Shown: positions 21,370 to 30,940 of the stretch, one piece after another | How the letters are laid out: every line of letters starts with the position of its first letter | Position numbering within the stretch: the stretch's first letter is position 1 | Origin: Prochlorococcus marinus | GTDB lineage: Bacteria; Cyanobacteriota; Cyanobacteriia; PCC-6307; Cyanobiaceae | DNA length: 64,000 bases | Assembly: GCF_001180245.1 (NCBI RefSeq) | Contig: NZ_CVSV01000061.1 | Location: 60,188 to 124,187, forward strand | Reading direction: 5' to 3' | The notes under the pieces: generated by a model | What the model was told of the DNA's origin: nothing | The model's database searches: none | The model's input: only the letters and a program-made list of their open reading frames with translations | Translations under genes and position numbers: made by a program

Positions 21370-21407
21370 AATAATTAAGTTTCGGCTTTTAGTAATAAAT
21401 AAAAAAA

Positions 21408-22811
21408 ATGGCTAAAGAAGCATTAATAGTCAAAACAACTCCTCTGCCTCAAAGTAGAATCTCATTTGAATTAGAAATACCATCTGAGACATGCAAAACT
21501 TATGTGAATGAAACAATAAGTTCTATCAGTCGATCGGCTAAAATTCCAGGATTTAGACTTGGTAAAATTCCCAAACAAGTCTTAATTCAAAGGATTGGCA
21601 TAACACAATTACATGCTTCTGCTCTGGAAAAAATTATTGATAAATCATGGCAAGAAGCTTTAAAAATAAAATCTATAGAGCCACTAAGTGAGCCAGAATT
21701 GGTAGATGGATTTGAATCTTTACTTGCAAAGTTTAGTCCTGAAAAATCACTTAAGGTTACTCTTCAAACTGATGTTGCCCCAGAATTAAAACTTAAAAAA
21801 TCCAAAGGACTAAGTGTTGAAATATCAAAAACAAAGTTTGATCCTAAGTCAATAGATGAAGCGCTAGAAAAATCTAGAAATCAGTTTGCAAACATTATTC
21901 CAGTTACCAATAGAGCAGCAAAATTAGGAGATATTGCTGTAGTTAGTTTTAAGGGAAAATATAAAGATTCTGGTAAAGAGATTGATGGAGGAACAAGTGA
22001 ATCAATGGATCTTGAGTTAGAAAAGAACAAAATGATTCCCGGATTCGTTGAGGGAATCGTAAAGATGAAAATTGGTGATACTAAAACACTTAACCTTAAA
22101 TTTCCTGAAGATTATTCTCATGAGGATTCAAGAGGCAAAGAGGCAATCTTTGAAGTAAATCTTAAGGATCTTAAGGAAAAAGAATTGCCTGAACTTAATG
22201 ACGATTTTGCAAAACAGTCTGGCAACAAAGAATCATTAAAAGAGTTAAAGAAAGATATTGAAAAGCAACTTAAAGACAATTTTGAAAAAACTCAAAAAGA
22301 TATCAAAATTGAAGCTTTATTAGATGCTCTAACAAACGAATTGGTTGCTGAAATTCCAAAATCTATGATTGATATAGAAGTGAGGAATAATATTGAACAA
22401 ACCGCTCAAAGATTTGCTCAACAAGGTCTTGATGTTAAATCTACTTTCACTCCGGAATTAGTTAAGTCATTAGCAGAGTCCACAAGGCCTCAGGCTGAAA
22501 AAAATGTTCAAAGAAATTTAGCTTTAAAAGCATTAGCTGAAACAGAAAACATAAAAGTTGAGAAAGATGAAATTGATTTAAAAATGAAAGATTATGAAGA
22601 TGCAATCTCTCAATCTCCAAAACAGATAGATATTAAAAAATTAAGAGAAGTAATTACTAACGATTTACTCAAAGAAAAATTAATAATTTGGCTTGAAGAA
22701 AATTCTGAAGTAAAAGAAAAAACTACAAAGCCTTCTAAAGTTACCAAAACCTCCAAAACAACAAAAGCCAAAAAAACTACAAAAACTACAAATAAAAGAG
22801 AAAAAAAATAA
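21408..22811 (+). CDS. tig: Trigger factor (ribosome-associated chaperone)
   Basis: Trigger factor binds the ribosome exit tunnel and protects nascent chains. The ribosome-binding signature GFRLGKIPK is at 48-56. The FKBP-type PPIase domain covers about 155-245 (GDIAVVSFKGKY, IPGFVEGIVKMKIGDTKTL), and the helical C-terminal arms follow. Unusually, the last 35 or so residues form a Lys/Thr-rich, strongly basic repetitive tail beyond the normal fold. tig opens the tig-clpP-clpX-dnaX run, with spacers of 65, 105 and 55 bases; tig-clpP-clpX is a widespread order linking folding and degradation. Confidence 0.97.
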   Translation: MAKEALIVKTTPLPQSRISFELEIPSETCKTYVNETISSISRSAKIPGFRLGKIPKQVLIQRIGITQLHASALEKIIDKSWQEALKIKSIEPLSEPELVDGFESLLAKFSPEKSLKVTLQTDVAPELKLKKSKGLSVEISKTKFDPKSIDEALEKSRNQFANIIPVTNRAAKLGDIAVVSFKGKYKDSGKEIDGGTSESMDLELEKNKMIPGFVEGIVKMKIGDTKTLNLKFPEDYSHEDSRGKEAIFEVNLKDLKEKELPELNDDFAKQSGNKESLKELKKDIEKQLKDNFEKTQKDIKIEALLDALTNELVAEIPKSMIDIEVRNNIEQTAQRFAQQGLDVKSTFTPELVKSLAESTRPQAEKNVQRNLALKALAETENIKVEKDEIDLKMKDYEDAISQSPKQIDIKKLREVITNDLLKEKLIIWLEENSEVKEKTTKPSKVTKTSKTTKAKKTTKTTNKREKK

Positions 22812-22876
22812 TTTATGAAATTTCCTACTAATTAAACAAAAACCCCTTAAATTATTTATAAGACTAAAATTAATTT

Positions 22877-23521
22877 GTGAACTCAGAAAAAAAACATTTA
22901 ATTCAAAGCTCAATAAGTTCTTACGAAAGTAATAATAAAACTATTGCTGCTGTTCCTACTGTTATAGAACAATCAGGCAGAGGAGAAAGAGCTTTTGATA
23001 TTTATTCAAGACTATTAAGAGAGAGAATTATTTTTTTAGGTACTGGAATTAATGATCAAGTATCTGATTCACTTGTTGCACAACTATTATTTCTTGAAGC
23101 GGAAGATCCTGAAAAAGACATACAAATATATATCAATTCTCCTGGAGGCTCAGTAACTGCAGGAATGGCAATATACGATACTATGCAACAAATATCCCCT
23201 GATGTAGTGACAATATGCTTTGGAGTAGCGGCAAGTATGGGGGCATTTCTACTTTCTGGCGGAGCAAAGGGGAAAAGATTGGCTTTACCTAATTCTAGGA
23301 TTATGATTCATCAACCTCTGGGAGGTGCACAAGGTCAAGCAGTAGAGATTGAAATACAAGCTAAAGAAATACTTTTTCTCAAGAAAACTTTAAATTCGCT
23401 TTTAGCAGAACATACTGGTCAACCTTTAGAAAAAATTAATGAAGACACAGAAAGAGATTACTTTTTATCTCCCTCAGAAGCGGTCGAATATGGATTAATT
23501 GATAAAGTTATCAAAAAGTGA
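22877..23521 (+). CDS. clpP: ATP-dependent Clp protease proteolytic subunit
   Basis: ClpP forms the tetradecameric serine protease chamber used with ClpX or ClpC. The 214 residues include [19 protein letters not shown] at 87-105, nucleophile Ser120 in GVAASMGAF, His145 in IMIHQPLGG, and an aspartate in EDTERDYF (189-196) completing the triad. Start is GTG at 22877; about 30 residues precede the conserved [19 protein letters not shown] and may be a propeptide. clpX is immediately downstream. Cyanobacteria have several ClpP paralogues; this is the one paired with tig and clpX. Confidence 0.96.
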   Translation: MNSEKKHLIQSSISSYESNNKTIAAVPTVIEQSGRGERAFDIYSRLLRERIIFLGTGINDQVSDSLVAQLLFLEAEDPEKDIQIYINSPGGSVTAGMAIYDTMQQISPDVVTICFGVAASMGAFLLSGGAKGKRLALPNSRIMIHQPLGGAQGQAVEIEIQAKEILFLKKTLNSLLAEHTGQPLEKINEDTERDYFLSPSEAVEYGLIDKVIKK

Positions 23522-23626
23522 CAAGGAATACTGATTTTTTAAGAATATGATGACGAATCGATATTTATAAGCAATCCTAGTGAATAGGGAATATTAAACA
23601 CCTTTCACTTTAAAAACTTATAATCG

Positions 23627-24994
23627 ATGGCTAAATTCGACGCCCATCTTAAATGTTCATTTTGCGGTAAATCACAAGACCAAGTAAGAAAGCTTATAGC
23701 TGGTCCTGGGGTTTATATCTGTGATGAGTGCATAGATCTTTGTAATGAAATTCTCGATGAAGAACTACTTGATAATCAAGCGAACACAAACAACTCTCCA
23801 CAAGTAAAAAAGAAATTACCAACTGATAATCCAAAAAAATCTGTTCCTTTAGAATTAACCTCCATTCCTAAGCCATTAGAAATTAAAAGTTTTCTAGATA
23901 ATCAAGTTGTTGGACAAGAATCTGCAAAAAAAATATTATCAGTAGCCGTATACAATCACTACAAGCGATTAGCTTGGAAAGTTAAAGAAGATAATAAAAA
24001 TAATAATGCAACAGATTCACAAGCAACTAAATTACAAAAATCAAATATTTTACTTATCGGCCCTACTGGAAGTGGAAAAACGTTATTGGCGCAAACTTTA
24101 GCAGAGTTTCTAGATGTTCCCTTTGCAGTGGCAGATGCAACGACTTTGACAGAAGCTGGATATGTTGGAGAAGATGTTGAAAACATACTTTTAAGACTTC
24201 TGCAGAAATCAGAAATGAATGTAGAACTAGCTCAAAAAGGAATTATTTATATTGATGAAATAGATAAAATTGCAAGAAAAAGCGAGAATCCTTCAATTAC
24301 TAGAGATGTCTCTGGTGAAGGAGTGCAGCAAGCATTATTAAAAATGCTTGAAGGAACAATTGCCAATGTGCCACCACAAGGCGGAAGAAAACATCCTTAT
24401 CATGACTGCATTCAAATTGATACAAGTCAAATATTATTTATTTGCGGAGGAGCTTTTATAGGTTTAGAAGATATCGTTCAAAAGCGTATGGGTAAACACT
24501 CTATAGGATTTACCACCAATTCAGACCAAAACAAAGTTGATACAAAAAAAATAGCAGACCCAAGAGATTCCCTGAAAAATTTAGAATTAGATGACTTAGT
24601 AAAATATGGCCTAATTCCAGAATTTATTGGAAGAATTCCGGTTTGTGCTGTGTTGGATCGTCTTACTAAAGAAACTTTAGAATCTATTTTGACTCAACCA
24701 AGAGATGCATTAGTAAAGCAATTCAAAACTTTGCTAAGTATGGATAATGTCGAATTATCATTTGAGCCTGATTCTGTTGAAGCGATAGCAAATGAAGCAT
24801 ATAAAAGAAAAACAGGGGCAAGAGCATTAAGATCAATAATTGAAGAGCTAATGCTAGACATAATGTACACTTTGCCTTCTGAAGAAAATATAAAAGAATT
24901 CACAATTACGAAAAAAATGGTAGATAATTTGTTCTCATCTAAAATTGTTAAACTACCTTCAGGATCAAAAAGAATCATTAAAGAGTCTGCATAA
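23627..24994 (+). CDS. clpX: ATP-dependent Clp protease ATPase subunit ClpX
   Basis: ClpX unfolds tagged substrates and feeds them to ClpP. The N-terminal zinc domain has Cys10, Cys13, Cys32 and Cys35. The AAA+ core has Walker A GPTGSGKT at 145-152, the pore-loop segment AGYVGEDVE, Walker [12 protein letters not shown] and the PEFIGRIPV sensor region. A ClpP-binding IGF-type loop is present as SIGFTT near residue 300. The 455-residue length includes an Asn/Lys-rich linker of about 15 residues before Walker A. It is in the tig-clpP-clpX-dnaX run. Confidence 0.97.
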   Translation: MAKFDAHLKCSFCGKSQDQVRKLIAGPGVYICDECIDLCNEILDEELLDNQANTNNSPQVKKKLPTDNPKKSVPLELTSIPKPLEIKSFLDNQVVGQESAKKILSVAVYNHYKRLAWKVKEDNKNNNATDSQATKLQKSNILLIGPTGSGKTLLAQTLAEFLDVPFAVADATTLTEAGYVGEDVENILLRLLQKSEMNVELAQKGIIYIDEIDKIARKSENPSITRDVSGEGVQQALLKMLEGTIANVPPQGGRKHPYHDCIQIDTSQILFICGGAFIGLEDIVQKRMGKHSIGFTTNSDQNKVDTKKIADPRDSLKNLELDDLVKYGLIPEFIGRIPVCAVLDRLTKETLESILTQPRDALVKQFKTLLSMDNVELSFEPDSVEAIANEAYKRKTGARALRSIIEELMLDIMYTLPSEENIKEFTITKKMVDNLFSSKIVKLPSGSKRIIKESA

Positions 24995-25049
24995 AATTAG
25001 AGTTTAATTTTTAATTGAATCCCGAATTTTTCTAATTAATGAAAAATAA

Positions 25050-26810
25050 ATGCCAAATATACATAAGCCTTTTCATCAAAAATATAGACCAAACAACTTA
25101 GACGAACTGGTTGGTCAAAAATTTATATCCATTACACTCAAACAAGCACTATCAACAAACAAAATTGCTCCTGCATATCTTTTTAATGGTCCAAGAGGGA
25201 CTGGAAAAACATCAAGTGCAAGAATATTTGCAAAATCTCTAAATTGCCAGGCATTTGAGCAACCTACGATAACTCCTTGTTGTAAATGTGACTTATGTAG
25301 ACAAATTACAGATGGGAGCGCTCTAGATATTATCGAGATTGATGCAGCATCAAATACAGGAGTAGAAAATATAAGAGAAATTATAGAAAGAGCTAGATTT
25401 GCACCTGCTCAAGCGAGATGGAAAGTATATGTTATTGATGAATGTCATATGCTTTCAACGGCAGCTTCAAATGCTTTACTAAAAACTATTGAAGAACCGC
25501 CCTCAAGAGTTGTATTTATCCTTGCGACGACAAATCCTGAGAGAGTATTAAATACAATAAAAAGTAGATGCCAAAAGTTTGATTTTAGAAGAATAAGCCC
25601 AAGTGATATTTTTCAACATTTATCAGAAATCGCCGAAAAAGAATCCATTAAATACGAAGTTCAAGCGTTAAAAATGATTGCAAAAAGATCTAATGGAGGG
25701 ATGAGAGATGCACAAAGCCTCCTTGAACAATTGAATCTTTTACCAGAAGGAATAACAATTAATAATATCCAAAACCTCCTAGGAGAAGTATCTGAAAGTG
25801 AATTAACAAATCTGATTAAATCATTAGTTGAGAATAATCCAGAGTCATTAATTATCACCTGCAACAAACTATATGATGCGGGAAACGAACCTCTTCAAAT
25901 AATTATCGGATTATTAAATATAACAAGAGATCTACTATTACACACTACAAATAATAAATATTCAGATCTTTATTATACGTCTGATGAATTTCAAGATGAA
26001 TTGGATAAAATCTCAAAAACAATAAGTAAATCAACAATAATAAACTGGCATAATAATCTGAGAAATATTGAATATCAAATCAAATCAAGTGATAATCCAA
26101 GGCTTTGGTTTGAAATACATTTAACTGGACTTCTAGGTAATCAAGAGATAAATCGTTTTAAAAATAAGCAAGAAAGTAAAAATAATACGACTGAGGAGAA
26201 TCATGAAAGTAGAAAAAACATTGCAATCTTTGATAAAGAAAATATTTCTAATGAAAGTCAAAAACCAAGTATCAAAAAGGAGATAGATCGTGATGAATTA
26301 ATCGAAAAAAAAGACGAAAAATTAGAAAAATTCGCAGTGCTTGAAAAAGAAAGTATTGACAATATTTCTGACAATAAACAAAATAATCCTGAATCAAATA
26401 ATTTAAAAGATAAATGGGAATTAATTCTTTCTAAAGTAGAGTTACCATCAACAAGAATGCTACTTTCACAACAAGCCGAACTTGATAGTTTTGATTCTGA
26501 GAAAATAACGATTGCATTATCTCCAAACTGGGAAAATATGATTAAAAGCAGAAAAGTAATAATTGAAAATACTGTAAAAAAGATATTTGGAGATCAAATA
26601 ATACTTAATTTCTCAACAAAAAATTTAAATAAAAGTAACCCAACAAATACTCCAGAAATAACCCAAGATAAAGTAAATAATTTTCGACCACTAAAAAAAA
26701 TAGAGCCAAAAAGTAATTCATCACCAAAAATATCTAACGAAGAGACTTATGATGATAGCTCAAAAAACTTAGCAAATTTTTTTAATGGAGAAATTATAGA
26801 CCTTGATTAA
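25050..26810 (+). CDS. dnaX: DNA polymerase III gamma/tau subunit
   Basis: DnaX is the motor subunit of the clamp loader. The N-terminal AAA+ domain has Walker A GPRGTGKT at 47-54, a zinc cluster with Cys66, Cys77/78, Cys80 and Cys83, Walker B VIDECHM and the SRC motif (IKSRCQKFDF). After about residue 365 comes a polar, disordered, Lys/Asn/Glu-rich linker, then a compact C-terminal domain (about 445-520, SKVELPSTRMLLSQQAEL). There is no intein. An A8 run at 26305-26312 lies in the linker: a -1 slip there would end translation at 26342-26344, giving a 431-residue gamma-like product. Confidence 0.96.
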   Translation: MPNIHKPFHQKYRPNNLDELVGQKFISITLKQALSTNKIAPAYLFNGPRGTGKTSSARIFAKSLNCQAFEQPTITPCCKCDLCRQITDGSALDIIEIDAASNTGVENIREIIERARFAPAQARWKVYVIDECHMLSTAASNALLKTIEEPPSRVVFILATTNPERVLNTIKSRCQKFDFRRISPSDIFQHLSEIAEKESIKYEVQALKMIAKRSNGGMRDAQSLLEQLNLLPEGITINNIQNLLGEVSESELTNLIKSLVENNPESLIITCNKLYDAGNEPLQIIIGLLNITRDLLLHTTNNKYSDLYYTSDEFQDELDKISKTISKSTIINWHNNLRNIEYQIKSSDNPRLWFEIHLTGLLGNQEINRFKNKQESKNNTTEENHESRKNIAIFDKENISNESQKPSIKKEIDRDELIEKKDEKLEKFAVLEKESIDNISDNKQNNPESNNLKDKWELILSKVELPSTRMLLSQQAELDSFDSEKITIALSPNWENMIKSRKVIIENTVKKIFGDQIILNFSTKNLNKSNPTNTPEITQDKVNNFRPLKKIEPKSNSSPKISNEETYDDSSKNLANFFNGEIIDLD

Positions 26811-26814
26811 TAAA

Positions 26815-28113
26815 TTAAACTCCAGTGTGAATAGTTTTTCTCCAAAGTATCTTTTTGGGAAAAATAGACATCTTTATTGTTACCCAAGGGATTACTAAAA
26901 ACCAATGTGATAAATAAAAAACAGAGACAAATACCATCAAAAAATTGCTTTTTTGCAATACTGGTACTTCGCTTTTACAAGAAGAACCGTACCAAAACGC
27001 AATTCCAGATAACATAAAAGCTGTAAATGAAATAGGCCAGTAAATTGGTAAATCTAACAAAGCAATACTTAAAAATAAATCAAAAATAGAAATTATTGGA
27101 AGTGCATATTGCAAGATGAAGAAGTAAGTTAAATCAAATTTTTGCAAATTATCAATTTTAGTAAATAATTGATCTCCATAATCAAAGAATCTTTGCAACC
27201 CCCCCTCTGCCCATCTTTGCCTTTGCGCTAATAAAGCATTTAAATTCTCAACTGCTTCCTCCATAACTGGAGGATCCCACAAGATTCCAATTCTAGATTT
27301 TGATAATAATAATCTTAAACTCAAATCAAGATCATCTGTAACTGTATCTTCATTAAAAGAACCACATGCCAATAATGTTTCTTTCTTAATTAATTGGCCA
27401 TTTCCCCTTAATTCAGAAACTCCAGCAACTGACAATCTTCCATATTGAAAGATTGCGTCCATAGCCATTTCCATTGACTGACAAGAAGTTAAAAAATTCT
27501 TACTTACATTTGTTACTGATTTTCTTAGTTGAACTGCAGACCAATCACCCTCTTCTACAAAACTAAATAACCTTATCAAAGAATCTTGTTTTAATTCAGC
27601 ATCAGCATCCAAAACTAATAACCATTCACCATGAGTAAACTTCAAGGCATAATTCAAAGCTCCTGACTTACCTCCTCCTGCATTTGGAGAACGACTTATT
27701 ACTTTTAGCTTGTCATATTGTCTAGCTAATCGATCTAAAATTAAAGGCGTCTTATCAGAGCTACCATCATCAATTATGTAAATATTTAATTTATTTGTTG
27801 GATAATCTAAACTAAATAATCTTTCAACTAATCTTGCTATGACGTTCTCTTCATCTCTAGCAGCGACTAAAATATCAAGCATAGGTAACTCAGTATTACT
27901 AATTCTTCTGCTTACAATATTTACAACATTGTTCCTTTTGACATTTCTAGAAATAACTATTAAACCGTAAAAAACAATCACAAAAGAAAGAATCAATATA
28001 ACGTAAAAGAAATTTTCAATATTGAAAGCATGAGGAATAAAAGCCACAAAAAAACAAGCACTAAGAAATATAAACGACTTCAATCTTCGATTTTTATAAA
28101 AACCCTTACTCAT
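26815..28113 (-). CDS. Processive family 2 glycosyltransferase, membrane protein
   Basis: The 432-residue protein has two N-terminal membrane helices (about 13-30 and 34-54), a GT-A catalytic domain, and three or so C-terminal helices (about 325-420). Catalytic motifs are DDGSSD at 115-120, DADAE at 169-173, TDDLD at 259-263 and QRQRW at 297-301. The last (QxxRW) marks processive beta-glycosyltransferases of the cellulose, chitin or poly-GlcNAc synthase type. It probably extends an envelope polysaccharide or makes a glycolipid; the sugar is not identifiable. It follows the SpoIID-like gene by 26 bases on the same strand, which supports an envelope role. Confidence 0.88.
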   Translation of the reverse strand: MSKGFYKNRRLKSFIFLSACFFVAFIPHAFNIENFFYVILILSFVIVFYGLIVISRNVKRNNVVNIVSRRISNTELPMLDILVAARDEENVIARLVERLFSLDYPTNKLNIYIIDDGSSDKTPLILDRLARQYDKLKVISRSPNAGGGKSGALNYALKFTHGEWLLVLDADAELKQDSLIRLFSFVEEGDWSAVQLRKSVTNVSKNFLTSCQSMEMAMDAIFQYGRLSVAGVSELRGNGQLIKKETLLACGSFNEDTVTDDLDLSLRLLLSKSRIGILWDPPVMEEAVENLNALLAQRQRWAEGGLQRFFDYGDQLFTKIDNLQKFDLTYFFILQYALPIISIFDLFLSIALLDLPIYWPISFTAFMLSGIAFWYGSSCKSEVPVLQKSNFLMVFVSVFYLSHWFLVIPWVTIKMSIFPKKILWRKTIHTGV

Positions 28114-28139
28114 AGAAGTAAATTTTAATTACTTAACTT

Positions 28140-29678
28140 TCATTGAGACAATATCTCAAATTTTTTCAGTTTTGCTTTTCGATAGTAATGATTCAATATT
28201 TGTTCATAAGAAAATCCTAATTTAGCCATTTCAATCGCCCCTGACTGAGATAAACCTACACCATGACCGAAGCCTCCTCCTCTCAAAAGCCATAAATCAT
28301 CACTTAATTTATTAATAGTAAACAAATTACTAGGTATAAAATTTAATACCCGTCGAATATCATCTTTAACTAGAACAACAGATTTATTAACTTTATCCGT
28401 TCGTATTTCCAATTTTGTCACTCTGCCACTCGACCCACGTTCAATAGAATTTACATCCAAAACATCATCATTAACATTTATAAGTTTGTTTTTAATTAAC
28501 TTTTGTTTAATTTCAAAACTAGAAATTTTCTTATTCCATCGAAAAAGAGAATGATAACTCCCATAAAACTGTTCTGTATCAAAATCTAAAAAATTATTTA
28601 AATCAGATTCATTTGTAATTGGAAGTTTAAAAATTTTATTTAATGATTTAGAACCATCAATGATCGAATTGAAATAAGAATAATCTTTAATTTGCCAAGA
28701 CTCGCCTGCAGTAGCAGATACGCCGCCATTAGAACCATGGTAAAAAGCATTAATTGGTTGATTTTTATAAGTAAGAATTAAATTTGAAGTTGCTTCTATA
28801 GCTTTTTTTACGTTTTTATTTGTAATTTGAGGAGGTTTATAAACTTGACATTGAGTGGTGATACATAAATGATATTTGTCCATATTAAATCTATCAGAAT
28901 TAAATATTCCCCAAGTTCTTGCAATAACTGCTTGAGCTTTGAGTGCTTCTAAAGGAGAATTCGGTCCAATTTCATATGGCAAAACACCTGCCAAATAATC
29001 ATCAAATTCAATTTTCTGAACTAATGTCCAAGTTCCATATAAATCTTTTAATAAATAAAAATTTTTGCCAAAATTGACACCATTTATTTTTATGTCCTCT
29101 TGAGCATAAATATATATAGGTCCTTCAAGTTTCATAAGACTATATTCACTTCTAAGAACAGGAGCAATTTGAAAATTTTTTATTTTTCTAGAAATCTTAT
29201 TTTTTAATTCAAACTCTGGAAGATCATCTTCAAATGGAATCCATACTTCCCAATTTTTAGGGTAGGCAACAGTCGTCTTAAATCCTTTATCTTTAAGTTT
29301 CTCTGCTTCTTTTTTTGCTGATTCATAGCTTGCAAAAGGACCAAAAACAATTCTTTCGATTGTTTTTGGATTTTTGATGGGTATATCCACCCAGGAAATA
29401 TTAATCTGTTTTGATTTATGTTTAATACCATTGGACGATATCAGATTTAAAAAACCTTTATCAGTGATAAAGTTGATATTCTTTTTTTTAGAAAAACTGT
29501 CATTCTCCCCGCCTAAATATTGCTTTAAACCAATTAAAAATTTTCCTTTTTTAATTTCATTATTGAGTTCAATCTTTTGCAATTCTTCTCCTTTGACATT
29601 TGAAGTAAATTTAATGTTTATTAAAAAGAGAGAAATACAACCTAAAAATAAGTTTAAAAAAGCAAATTTAATTTTCAT
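28140..29678 (-). CDS. SpoIID/LytB-domain protein with SPOR-like repeat
   Basis: The 512-residue protein begins with a signal-peptide-like stretch (KIKFAFLNLFLGCISLFLI) and is probably secreted or periplasmic. Residues about 92-150 look like a SPOR-type fold (VFGPFASYESAKKEAEKLKD), which in other proteins binds denuded peptidoglycan. The remainder carries the SpoIID/LytB domain: DDYLAGVLPYEIGPNSPLEA, LKAQAVIARTW, AFYHGSNGGVSATAGESW and RGGGFGHGVGLSQSGA. SpoIID is a lytic transglycosylase in spore formers; in cyanobacteria a peptidoglycan-remodelling role is likely but inferred. It precedes the glycosyltransferase gene and is divergent from rpmI. Confidence 0.9.
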   Translation of the reverse strand: MKIKFAFLNLFLGCISLFLINIKFTSNVKGEELQKIELNNEIKKGKFLIGLKQYLGGENDSFSKKKNINFITDKGFLNLISSNGIKHKSKQINISWVDIPIKNPKTIERIVFGPFASYESAKKEAEKLKDKGFKTTVAYPKNWEVWIPFEDDLPEFELKNKISRKIKNFQIAPVLRSEYSLMKLEGPIYIYAQEDIKINGVNFGKNFYLLKDLYGTWTLVQKIEFDDYLAGVLPYEIGPNSPLEALKAQAVIARTWGIFNSDRFNMDKYHLCITTQCQVYKPPQITNKNVKKAIEATSNLILTYKNQPINAFYHGSNGGVSATAGESWQIKDYSYFNSIIDGSKSLNKIFKLPITNESDLNNFLDFDTEQFYGSYHSLFRWNKKISSFEIKQKLIKNKLINVNDDVLDVNSIERGSSGRVTKLEIRTDKVNKSVVLVKDDIRRVLNFIPSNLFTINKLSDDLWLLRGGGFGHGVGLSQSGAIEMAKLGFSYEQILNHYYRKAKLKKFEILSQ

Positions 29679-29715
29679 AAATTAGAACTTTCCTTATCAA
29701 TTAAAAAACTTTAAT

Positions 29716-29744
29716 TTGCACCAATGCGTATAAAGGTTTAGATT
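29716..29744 (+). promoter_or_regulatory. Candidate rpmI-rplT promoter
   Basis: TTGCAC (29716-29721) and TAGATT (29739-29744) are separated by 17 bases, 26 bases upstream of the rpmI ATG. The spacing is that of a sigma-70 promoter; the -10 match is only partial. Confidence 0.35.
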
Positions 29745-29770
29745 ATCCTAATTAAACACATTTGATTTAA

Positions 29771-29968
29771 ATGTCTAAACTAAAAACTCGTAAATCAGCT
29801 GCTAAAAGATTTAAAGCTACTGCGACGGGTAAATTTATGAGAAGAAGAGCTTTCCATAATCATTTACTTGATCATAAAAGCTCAAAATTAAAAAGACATC
29901 TATCAACAAAAGCTGTAGTTGATGAAAGAGATGCTGATAATGTAAAATTAATGATTCCATACGCATAA
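29771..29968 (+). CDS. rpmI: 50S ribosomal protein L35
   Basis: L35 is a small basic 50S protein. The 65 residues start [20 protein letters not shown] and include the conserved [19 protein letters not shown], a full-length match to the family. rplT follows after 28 bases, as in most bacteria, but infC, the usual first gene of this operon, is about 29.5 kb away at the window start. Confidence 0.97.
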   Translation: MSKLKTRKSAAKRFKATATGKFMRRRAFHNHLLDHKSSKLKRHLSTKAVVDERDADNVKLMIPYA

Positions 29969-29996
29969 ATCTTTAACCAATTTTTATTAGATATTC

Positions 29997-30344
29997 ATGG
30001 CACGCGTAAAAAGAGGCAACATAGCCAGAAAAAGAAGAAACAAAATCTTAAATCTTGCAAAAGGTTTTAGAGGTGGTAACAAAAATCTTTTCAGAACCGC
30101 AAATCAAAGAGTGATGAAAGCTCTTTGTAATGCTTATAGGGATAGAAGAAGAAGAAAAAGAGATTTTAGAAGACTTTGGATTTCTAGAATTAACGCATCT
30201 GCAAGAATAAACGGAACAAACTACAGCAAGTTAATAAATGGGATGAAAAAATCAGAAATTATAATTAACAGAAAAATGCTTGCTCAATTAGCAATAAACG
30301 ACCCTAAGTGCTTTGAAAAAATTGTTTCTTCCGTTAGTAGTTAA
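29997..30344 (+). CDS. rplT: 50S ribosomal protein L20
   Basis: L20 is needed early in 50S assembly. The 115-residue protein opens [18 protein letters not shown] and contains [37 protein letters not shown] and [13 protein letters not shown], all family hallmarks. It lies 28 bases after rpmI. In several bacteria L20 represses its own operon through a leader structure; the roughly 90-base spacer before rpmI shows no obvious such structure by eye. Confidence 0.97.
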   Translation: MARVKRGNIARKRRNKILNLAKGFRGGNKNLFRTANQRVMKALCNAYRDRRRRKRDFRRLWISRINASARINGTNYSKLINGMKKSEIIINRKMLAQLAINDPKCFEKIVSSVSS

Positions 30345-30380
30345 AAAAAAAGAATATAATTTAAAAACTAATTATAAATA

Positions 30381-30938
30381 ATGGAAATTTCTTCCTTTCA
30401 ATCCTATTTAATAATTCTTTTTGTTGTATTAATAATAATTTCCATTTTTGTATTCAGACAATTTCTAAAAACAAGAAGTGAAGAATTAAGTTTAGTAAAA
30501 TTCGAGCAAACAGGTTTAGATTCTCTTACTAAAGCTACAGAATTATATGAATTTGGTTCTATTCAGATAAAAAAAAGATTATATCCTGAAGCAATTAAAA
30601 CTTTTTTAAAAGCAATTGAAAATTATGAAAATGAACCTGATGAAGCTAAAGCGATAATCAATAACGCTTTAGGATTTTCTTATGCTGCTCAAAATGAATT
30701 TAAAAAAGCAATTAAATACTATAACTCTGCAATCAAATCACTCCCAGAATATCCTATAGCCCTTAATAACCTCGCATCAGCACAACAGCGTTTACTTGAG
30801 TATGACTTGGCATATGCAACATATCAAAAGGTTTTGATGATAGATCCAAAAAACAAAACAGCAATAAAAAAAAGTAAAGAGTTAGAAAAAAGAAATAATT
30901 ACAAACCATATAAAGGTATTAAAGATAAGGGTTTCTAA
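30381..30938 (+). CDS. Membrane-anchored TPR protein
   Basis: The 185-residue protein has one N-terminal transmembrane helix (about 7-27) and then two to three tetratricopeptide repeats ([60 protein letters not shown]). It probably exposes a protein-interaction surface on a membrane; topology and partners are unknown. It lies between rplT (36 bases) and thiG (2 bases), so it is likely translated from the same message as thiG. Small TPR proteins with this layout are common in cyanobacteria, often in photosystem or membrane-complex assembly, but that is not shown here. Confidence 0.85.
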   Translation: MEISSFQSYLIILFVVLIIISIFVFRQFLKTRSEELSLVKFEQTGLDSLTKATELYEFGSIQIKKRLYPEAIKTFLKAIENYENEPDEAKAIINNALGFSYAAQNEFKKAIKYYNSAIKSLPEYPIALNNLASAQQRLLEYDLAYATYQKVLMIDPKNKTAIKKSKELEKRNNYKPYKGIKDKGF

Positions 30939-30940
30939 AT

